Below, in pieces: positions 7,206-11,907 of a DNA stretch of 11,907 bases. Numbering within the stretch: position 1 is the first letter of the stretch; each line of letters starts with the position of its first letter. The notes beneath the pieces were generated by a model. The model worked only from the letters and a program-made list of their open reading frames with translations. It searched no databases and was not told the DNA's origin. A program made the translations under genes and the position numbers. Source of the stretch: an uncultured Eubacteriales bacterium (GTDB lineage: Bacteria; Bacillota; Clostridia; Peptostreptococcales; Anaerovoracaceae); assembly GCA_902793875.1 (NCBI GenBank), contig CADBFL010000034.1, positions 1 through 11,907 on the forward strand, given 5' to 3'.

Positions 7206-8030
7206 CTATTCTATCCTGCAGACTATGACCGACACATTGTCCCGGCATCTTCCTTCCGTTGCTTTTTCTATCAGTCTGATGCAGATCGACTCCGCATCCT
7301 CGCTCTCTCTTCTTTCGAGCATCCCCAGCAGCTGCGCATCGTCCATCTCGGATGTGAGCCCGTCGCTGCACAGCAGGAGTATGTCTCCCGGGAAAACATT
7401 CTCTTTCGTGACATAGGCTCTCGGCTCTATCCCTTCGTCCGGGACCATCCCCAGATACTGGATAAGCTCGCCGGCGTATTTGCAGGATGCCCTGTCCTCC
7501 TCTTTGATCAGCCCTCTGTCGACCAGCATCTGCACCACGCTGTGGTCCCTGGACAGCTGCATCAGCGTACCGTTTCTGAACAGATACACTCTGCTGTCCC
7601 CCACATTCCAGACGGTTGCCTGATCCCCGCTGATCACCGCGGCAGCCGCGGTGGTTCCCATGTTGGCAGCGTCCATGCGAAGCGACTCGCTTATGATCGT
7701 TTTGTGCGCTGTCGAGATATACGCCTCTATATCTTCGGCCGCGTTCCTGTCTTCCATCGCTCTGAGACCGAGCGCGGCTATCAGCGAGGCCTCTTCTCCG
7801 CAGGCTTCTCCGCCCAGCCCGTCAAACACGGCATATACATGGGGAGGGCCCTTCCGTTCGCTCCGGATCAGGATATTATCCCTGGTCAGGTCTTTCCGGT
7901 AGTCTCCGTCCACATATATGTTATCTTCGTTATTCTTTCTGATCTTACCTCTGTGCGAGGCTCCGCAGGCGTTAACTGTCACTTGCTTCTCCTTCGGTCT
8001 GCCGCAGGGCCCTGCAGCCCGGTCATTCAT
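7206..8030 (-). CDS. PP2C-family Ser/Thr protein phosphatase
   Basis: This 274-residue PPM/PP2C metal-dependent phosphatase is of the Stp/PrpC type. Motifs in order: GKIRKNNEDN (28-37; Asp36), VFDGLGG (68-74; Asp70 and Gly71 bind metal), MGTTAAAA (124-131), NVGDSRVYL (142-150), LLCSDGLT (219-226; Asp223) and RDNVSVIV (263-270; Asp264). It has no signal peptide or membrane segment, so it acts in the cytoplasm. It is somewhat longer than the usual ~245 residues, partly from a loop at about 43-62. Its ATG overlaps the end of the vanY-like gene by 8 nt in an ATGAATGA junction, which suggests translational coupling. Such enzymes are usually paired with a PASTA kinase controlling cell-wall synthesis; none is in the window, so its partner must lie elsewhere. 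The ribosome-binding site is weak (AGAG). Confidence 0.95.
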   Translation of the reverse strand: MNDRAAGPCGRPKEKQVTVNACGASHRGKIRKNNEDNIYVDGDYRKDLTRDNILIRSERKGPPHVYAVFDGLGGEACGEEASLIAALGLRAMEDRNAAEDIEAYISTAHKTIISESLRMDAANMGTTAAAAVISGDQATVWNVGDSRVYLFRNGTLMQLSRDHSVVQMLVDRGLIKEEDRASCKYAGELIQYLGMVPDEGIEPRAYVTKENVFPGDILLLCSDGLTSEMDDAQLLGMLERRESEDAESICIRLIEKATEGRCRDNVSVIVCRIE

Positions 8031-8754
8031 TGTTTTTCTCTTTATAGGTGTCCGGATCTACGTATTCTTCGAGGCAGATCCCCTCTTTCATTATTTTTTC
8101 CGCGTTGTCCGCGCCCACGTATCTGTAATGCCACGGTTCGTAGATTATTTCGGTTATGTCCTCTTTGTCTTTCGGATATCTCAGTATGAAGCCGTATCTG
8201 TGGCAGTTCTCCATGAGCCACTTCTGGGCGGGCGTGTCCTCCTGCTCATCTATAAGCGGATCGTCCCATCCCGCGGATTCCGCGTCGATGATGTCCACTG
8301 CAAGCCCGCATTCATGTTCGCTGTGGCCCGGGACCGCCGTATCCGATTTGTTTGCAGTGTGGTCATAGAGATACTCCTGGTCCTCCCTTGTCCTGAAGGC
8401 GGATATGATCTGCGGGGAATATCCTGCTTCCCGGCAGTCGGCAAGCATCCTGTTAAGGTCATCCGCTATCCTTTCATCGACCTCGTACCCGTTCTCGACT
8501 TCGACTGTCGTGATCTCATCCAGATAGCCTTCCGGTATCTCACGGTCATTATTGACCAGGACCAGGAAATCTCCTTCCGCTTTCGTTCCGGCTCCCGTCT
8601 CTGCCTCCGTTTCAGCTTTTTTTGCCGCCTCCTTATTGATTCTGTGTATGTTTATCGCTTTATACACACCGAAAACCAGCGCTATCAGACAAAGGATCTC
8701 AACAGCGATTATGATTTTCTTCCTGTCACGTTTTTTTCTCTCTACTCTGCCCAT
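8023..8754 (-). CDS. VanY-type D-alanyl-D-alanine carboxypeptidase (M15B), membrane-anchored
   Basis: This 243-residue protein is predicted to cut the terminal D-Ala from peptidoglycan stem peptides outside the membrane. Residues 1-12 are basic (RVERKKRDRKK), 13-33 form one membrane segment, 40-60 a Glu/Ala/Lys linker, and the rest a zinc D,D-peptidase domain. Metal and catalytic residues match the M15B pattern: His147 and Asp154 in SEHECGLAVD, Glu206 and His209 in EPWHYRYVG, with Arg121 in SAFRT contacting substrate in the family. The frame is open up to 8868, but that start would overlap the SH3b gene by 88 nt and add a non-helical tail. The ATG at 8754 has GGAG 9 nt upstream and puts the membrane segment at the N-terminus. 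It is 26 bp after the SH3b gene and overlaps the PP2C gene by 8 nt. It is probably a housekeeping wall enzyme, since no vanH/A/X neighbours are present. Confidence 0.93.
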   Translation of the reverse strand: MGRVERKKRDRKKIIIAVEILCLIALVFGVYKAINIHRINKEAAKKAETEAETGAGTKAEGDFLVLVNNDREIPEGYLDEITTVEVENGYEVDERIADDLNRMLADCREAGYSPQIISAFRTREDQEYLYDHTANKSDTAVPGHSEHECGLAVDIIDAESAGWDDPLIDEQEDTPAQKWLMENCHRYGFILRYPKDKEDITEIIYEPWHYRYVGADNAEKIMKEGICLEEYVDPDTYKEKNNE

Positions 8755-8763
8755 GTACGGGGA

Positions 8764-8770
8764 CTCCGCC
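8764..8770 (-). promoter_or_regulatory. Ribosome-binding site deciding the VanY-type start
   Basis: GGCGGAG on the - strand lies 9 nt upstream of the ATG at 8754, in the short gap after the SH3b gene, and supports that start over the longer frame from 8868. Confidence 0.5.
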
Positions 8771-8780
8771 TTCCTGTCTG

Positions 8781-9539
8781 CTATTTCGCTTCCGGATCTT
8801 CTTCTTTCTTTTTCCTGCTCAGGTAGAATACCACGAAAGCCGCAATGAGCAGGGCCGCTCCTATGCATATGAGAACGACGCCTGCGACGATCCCCCTGTT
8901 GTCCCGCGCTGCAGGAGCTCCGGCGACCGGCTGATCTTCGTTTTCATTGTCTGCTGCCGGTTCCGCGGAGCTGCTGTCCGTCTCTGATGAGCTGACCTTC
9001 TCAAGATAGTCTCCGCTCACCCAGCCGCGCTCTCCGTCCGCGTTGACGTACATCCAGGTAGTATCGGTATCGAAGGTGTGATCATAAGTCAGCCGGGCGC
9101 CCTTGTCCAGGACCATGAGCGATTTAAAACCCTGCCCCGGGCCGCATCTCAGATTGAGTTCATCCGTAGTGACCGCAGTGATCTCGGATTCTGTCTTCTT
9201 CCCGACATCCGGAGATACCGCTTCTGTTCCGCTGACTACATCGCCTGCCGAGATATATACGAACTGATCCTGCTGCTCGTTGCCCAGATTTGCATTGTCC
9301 GTTCCGCAAAGCCAGCCGTGATCATAGTCTTCCCATACGTAGAACTTCGTGCCTCCGGCAATGGTCCCTGCGACGGAGCCGCTTTCATAGTCCTGATAAT
9401 TATTGTAATAATTTGCCCCGTATATGTTGATGGCAGCGGTATATGACGGCTCCATCGGCATGCCGTGATCCGCATATGCCGGGACACAGGCCAGCGCCAC
9501 GAGTATCGCCGATACCAGCGCGACTGCTTTCTTTCTCAT
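8781..9539 (-). CDS. Secreted SH3b-domain protein with C-terminal membrane anchor
   Basis: This 252-residue protein has a signal peptide (residues 1-23, ending VPAYA), an extracytoplasmic part, and a C-terminal membrane helix at about 216-240 followed by a basic/acidic cytoplasmic tail (SRKKKEEDPEAK). A bacterial SH3 domain spans about 120-182 (TTDELNLRCGPGQGF, WMYVNADGERGWVSGDYL). Bacterial SH3 domains usually bind peptidoglycan. Residues 25-105 (NIYGANYYNNY, YVWEDYDHGWLCG) may be a second, divergent SH3-like unit. A Ser/Glu/Asp-rich linker joins domain to anchor. The ATG at 9539 has GAGGT about 7 nt upstream. It starts 20 bp after the four-TM gene and is followed 26 bp later by the VanY-type gene, so a role as wall-sensing or wall-binding partner of that enzyme is plausible but unproven. 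Confidence 0.88.
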   Translation of the reverse strand: MRKKAVALVSAILVALACVPAYADHGMPMEPSYTAAINIYGANYYNNYQDYESGSVAGTIAGGTKFYVWEDYDHGWLCGTDNANLGNEQQDQFVYISAGDVVSGTEAVSPDVGKKTESEITAVTTDELNLRCGPGQGFKSLMVLDKGARLTYDHTFDTDTTWMYVNADGERGWVSGDYLEKVSSSETDSSSAEPAADNENEDQPVAGAPAARDNRGIVAGVVLICIGAALLIAAFVVFYLSRKKKEEDPEAK

Positions 9540-9559
9540 TTTTCGACCTCACTGTTTTT

Positions 9560-9913
9560 CTAGAAATTTCCGTTTATGACGACCCCGATCAGATACGAGG
9601 ACAGATTGCATGCCAGAGACAGTATGTACGGATCTGTCTTTGACGTGAGATGACGGCTGTAAACGAAGCCCTCTGCAATGACGGCGATGATCTCCATCGC
9701 GATGGTCACGGGAGCGAGATATTCCCGTCCCGCAAACAGCTGGACGGCTGCTCCCAGCGAGACCACCAGAGGGTTGGTCATCAGGTTGGCCAGGACGATC
9801 ACGCCCTGTCCGCGCCTGTCCCTTACTCCCAGTATCCACCCGGCGGCGCACTCGATGAGTATCGTCAGGGCCAGCGCCCTTATCATTATCAGAGGCAGCT
9901 GCTCAAGCGTCAT
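9560..9913 (-). CDS. Conserved hypothetical four-TM membrane protein
   Basis: This 117-residue integral membrane protein has four predicted helices at about 8-29, 37-60, 66-86 and 96-114. It belongs to a conserved family of unknown function that I recognise only by style: a GVRDRRG loop (29-35), NLMTNPLVVS (43-52), and a helix with acidic residues (Glu74, Glu81) in AMEIIAVIAEGFVYSR (72-87). Acidic residues inside helices (also Glu21) suggest ion or substrate handling or helix packing. The ATG at 9913 overlaps the end of the 48-residue gene upstream by 11 nt and has GAGGG about 6 nt upstream, so translational coupling is likely. The SH3b gene follows after 20 bp. No reaction can be assigned. 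Confidence 0.85.
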   Translation of the reverse strand: MTLEQLPLIMIRALALTILIECAAGWILGVRDRRGQGVIVLANLMTNPLVVSLGAAVQLFAGREYLAPVTIAMEIIAVIAEGFVYSRHLTSKTDPYILSLACNLSSYLIGVVINGNF

Positions 9914-10049
9914 CGGAATCCCTCAGCGATCTGACCGTGAGCAGCACGGCAGCTGCAGTGATCGCCGCGAAAACGGCTCCGAGTATGAGCACCGGCCTTT
10001 CCACCATGGACAGAAAGACATCGTCAAGATGCCAGAGGATGTCATTCAT
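9903..10049 (-). CDS. Small single-TM protein, 48 residues, not previously called
   Basis: This small ORF fills the apparent 128 bp gap between the MFS gene and the four-TM gene. It reads MNDILWHLDDVFLSMVERP at the N-terminus, then one hydrophobic segment at about 18-39 (VLILGAVFAAITAAAVLLT), then a short tail RSLRDSDDA. The ATG at 10049 has AAGGA about 8 nt upstream and overlaps the MFS stop in an ATGAATGA junction. Its stop overlaps the start of the four-TM gene by 11 nt. This position, a proper ribosome-binding site and a single clean TM segment make it a real gene by context. It resembles no family I can name. It may be a small partner of the four-TM protein. Confidence 0.75.
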   Translation of the reverse strand: MNDILWHLDDVFLSMVERPVLILGAVFAAITAAAVLLTVRSLRDSDDA

Positions 10050-11124
10050 TTTCAGGGTCCTTTCTTATGATCAGCCACATGATCGCAAGGCACAGTATGC
10101 TCAGCGCCGCGATCATTACACAGTTTGCGGCGGTCGTCCTCAGTCTGAAGAAAAACGCCGGAGCCGTTCCCATGAACAGCCCGATGGTGGTCCATCCGAA
10201 CGCAAGTCCGGGCGTCTTCGGGATCGCCGAAACGATCAGTCCCAGAGTGATGGCCATGGTCATGCTGAACAGCATCACCCCTACGAGGGATATCGCCATT
10301 ATGTTGTCTCCGAACATCAGAAGCGGCGCCGCCAGCGCTGTGCTGACCATCGCCGTCCTCCTGAATCCGAAGCGGTCTGCGAGTATGCCGCCCAGAGCTT
10401 TTCCCGTCCCCATGAACGAGAACAGCATGACGAGCTGTACCAGGGTCTTGTTCCACGACGTCGGTATCCCGTAGCCCATGTATCCCCTGACTGCGACTAT
10501 GACGACGGCGAGGGCTATGACGGCTCCTTTTGCCGCGCCTCCTTTTATATATCTGAAATCGCGGCACTGCTCGGTCTGAGGGCGCGCGTCGTTCAGGATA
10601 TATCTCTGCGCAAGCAGGGTCAGCGGCAGCGCGGTCAGCGCCAGGACGAACAGTATCCCGTCAGGCATTCCTGCGCTTCCCATCAGCCTTCCGGTCACGA
10701 CGCCGAAGGATCCGCCCGAGACGAATATTGCGCTTCCGGCCAGTTTGCCTCCCGAGGTCCTCAGCGTCACTTCGGCGCCGTTGACATGCACCATGCAGTT
10801 GCCGAGGCACAGCACTGTCAGTGGCAGGTATGTGCCGGCCCGCGCCTGAAACAGCAGCAGCGCGGCGGCAAGGAATATCAGTCCCGCGGCGCCAAGCGGA
10901 AGCTTCGGGAACCTGTCGCTGAAGCGGCCGATCAGGGCCTGCGGAACGAAAGCCAGCATGTCATAGGCAAGGAAGAACAGCCATACCTCCGACCTTGTGC
11001 CGGTGTATGTGTAAAGTGTGTAAAAGCACAGGACTTCCGTGACGAAGTGGATGTAGAAATACATCACGCCTGAAATAATATTGCTGTTGTTTTTCACGCT
11101 TTCCTTTTCCGGATATCCTGCCAT
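10042..11124 (-). CDS. Major facilitator superfamily permease
   Basis: This 360-residue polytopic membrane protein has about 11-12 predicted helices. The loop after the second helix reads GRFSDRFPK (66-74), and the matching loop in the second half reads GGILADRFGFRRT (245-257), the repeated G-x3-D-R motif of MFS transporters. A polar central loop around 178-199 divides the two halves. It is short for the family, with little N- or C-terminal extension, but shows no sign of a frameshift. The substrate cannot be deduced. The ATG at 11124 is 2 nt below the gpsA stop and has only a poor ribosome-binding site. A GTG at codon 10 with AGGA 4 nt upstream is a possible alternative start, so translation may be coupled to gpsA. 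Its 3' end overlaps the 48-residue gene by 8 nt. Confidence 0.9.
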   Translation of the reverse strand: MAGYPEKESVKNNSNIISGVMYFYIHFVTEVLCFYTLYTYTGTRSEVWLFFLAYDMLAFVPQALIGRFSDRFPKLPLGAAGLIFLAAALLLFQARAGTYLPLTVLCLGNCMVHVNGAEVTLRTSGGKLAGSAIFVSGGSFGVVTGRLMGSAGMPDGILFVLALTALPLTLLAQRYILNDARPQTEQCRDFRYIKGGAAKGAVIALAVVIVAVRGYMGYGIPTSWNKTLVQLVMLFSFMGTGKALGGILADRFGFRRTAMVSTALAAPLLMFGDNIMAISLVGVMLFSMTMAITLGLIVSAIPKTPGLAFGWTTIGLFMGTAPAFFFRLRTTAANCVMIAALSILCLAIMWLIIRKDPENE

Positions 11125-11126
11125 TA

Positions 11127-11907
11127 TTACCGGTCTTTCAGCTCGGATTTTCTCGGTCTTCCCATGAGTGTCTCGAGGGCGGCGTCGACTCTGATGTTTC
11201 CCTTGATGACATCGTATATGGCCTTTGCTATCGGCATCTCAACATCCGCCCTGTCCGCAAGTTCCACGGCTGCTTCGGCCGTGAAGATTCCCTCAACGAC
11301 CATGCCGATCTGCTTCATCGCTTCTTCAGGATCGAGACCCTGTCCGATCATGCGGCCGCAGCGGAAGTTGCGGGAGTGCATGCTGGTGCAGGTGACTATC
11401 ATGTCGCCCGTGCCGGAAAGACCCGAGAAGGTCTCCGGTCTGGCGCCGAGCTTCACTCCGAGCCTGGTCATCTCTACAAGGCCTCTTGTGATCATGGCGG
11501 CCCTTGTGTTGTCGCCGTAACCGAGACCGTCGATTACGCCCGATCCGATGGCCATGACGTTCTTGATCGATCCCGCCAGCTCGATCCCCAGAAGATCCTC
11601 GTTTGTGTATATGCGGAATCTGTTGGTGGTGAAGAGGTCCGCCATCTCATCCGCGGCTGCGTCGCTCGCAGAAGATACGGATACTGCGGTCGGGATCCCG
11701 CGTCCGACCTCCTCGGCATGGGACGGACCCGACAGGCATACGTATCTGTCCGGATCGAAGTATTCAGCGGAGACTTCGGACATGCGCTTCAGCGTCTTCT
11801 GTTCGATACCCTTGGCGATGTTCATGGCCAGCGCGTCCTTTTTTATGTGCGGAGCGGCTTCCTTCATGACGCTCCTGAACGCCTGGGCAGGCACCGAGAA
11901 TACGATG
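11127..11907 (-). CDS. gpsA: NAD(P)H-dependent glycerol-3-phosphate dehydrogenase, 5' end outside window
   Basis: GpsA reduces dihydroxyacetone phosphate to sn-glycerol-3-phosphate for phospholipid (and teichoic acid) synthesis in the cytoplasm. The frame is open to the window edge, giving 259 residues; roughly the first 70-80, with the GxGxxG dinucleotide-binding loop, are missing. The fragment begins IVFSVPAQAFR, as in the Rossmann domain of GpsA. It has LSGPSHAEEV (58-67), where most members have GPSFAxEV, and then LAGSIKNVMAIGSG (110-123) with the predicted catalytic lysine at fragment residue 115. IDGLGYGDNTRAAMITRG (125-142) follows, the most conserved block. The GTG at 11894 is internal, not a start. 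The C-terminus is typical (MGRPRKSELKDR). It appears to head or belong to the operon running down to the FRG gene. Confidence 0.96.
   Translation of the reverse strand, partial: IVFSVPAQAFRSVMKEAAPHIKKDALAMNIAKGIEQKTLKRMSEVSAEYFDPDRYVCLSGPSHAEEVGRGIPTAVSVSSASDAAADEMADLFTTNRFRIYTNEDLLGIELAGSIKNVMAIGSGVIDGLGYGDNTRAAMITRGLVEMTRLGVKLGARPETFSGLSGTGDMIVTCTSMHSRNFRCGRMIGQGLDPEEAMKQIGMVVEGIFTAEAAVELADRADVEMPIAKAIYDVIKGNIRVDAALETLMGRPRKSELKDR

Noticed and set aside
7179..8189. Long + strand frame opposite the PP2C gene
   Set aside because: It is antisense to a protein with all PP2C motifs intact and has a Ser/Arg/Leu-rich shadow composition.
7206..8754. Vancomycin-resistance cluster because of the VanY-type gene
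   Set aside because: No vanH, ligase, vanX, vanR or vanS genes are near; single M15B carboxypeptidases are ordinary wall enzymes in Clostridia.
8755..8868. Upstream extension of the VanY-type frame to 8868
   Set aside because: It would overlap the SH3b gene by 88 nt and put 38 charged, unconserved-looking residues before the membrane anchor; the ATG at 8754 has a ribosome-binding site.
9937..11073. 378-residue + strand frame opposite the MFS gene
   Set aside because: Arg/Gln/His-rich shadow frame antisense to a clear membrane protein in GC-rich DNA; no ribosome-binding site.

Overview
The window looks like a chromosomal cell-envelope locus of a low-to-mid GC anaerobic Bacillota, most likely class Clostridia (Lachnospiraceae or Anaerovoracaceae-like). 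This rests on the Shine-Dalgarno-led, tightly packed genes, the gut-Clostridia style of the sugar aminotransferase and sulfatase-like proteins, and the subtilase with C-terminal Ig-like and FN3 domains. The taxonomy is an inference from protein style, not from a marker gene.

Layout. At the left edge, on the + strand, lies the 3' end of a membrane-type sulfatase / LTA-synthase-like gene (1-525). Everything else is on the - strand, read from right to left. From the right edge the order is: gpsA (5' end cut off by the window), an MFS permease, a 48-residue single-TM protein not normally called, a 117-residue four-TM protein, a signal-peptide SH3b protein with a C-terminal anchor, a VanY-type D,D-carboxypeptidase, a PP2C protein phosphatase, glf (UDP-galactopyranose mutase), and an FRG-domain protein. 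Gaps are at most about 26 bp, or the genes overlap by 8-11 nt, so these nine genes look like one transcription unit whose promoter is outside the window. After a 210-219 bp gap comes a separately promoted HEPN-type protein. After another 229 bp gap comes a secreted subtilisin-family protease, followed 24 bp later by a DegT/DnrJ/EryC1/StrS sugar aminotransferase.

Functionally, the right part supplies phospholipid precursor (gpsA), peptidoglycan trimming (VanY, SH3b), phosphoprotein signalling (PP2C) and galactofuranose precursor (glf). The left part adds a nucleotide-sugar aminotransferase and a phosphoglycerol transferase/sulfatase-like enzyme, consistent with surface-glycan assembly. Between the two halves sits a visibly AT-rich islet with the FRG and HEPN genes. 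Both families recur in toxin or phage-defence settings, and this pair is the best candidate for an uncharacterised system in the window.

Other points: the subtilase has a near-consensus promoter whose predicted start point falls on the ATG, with no ribosome-binding site, so the mRNA may be leaderless. The 48-residue gene fills what would otherwise be a gap between the MFS permease and the four-TM protein. Three start sites (FRG, HEPN, VanY) are moved downstream from the longest open frame on the basis of ribosome-binding sites.
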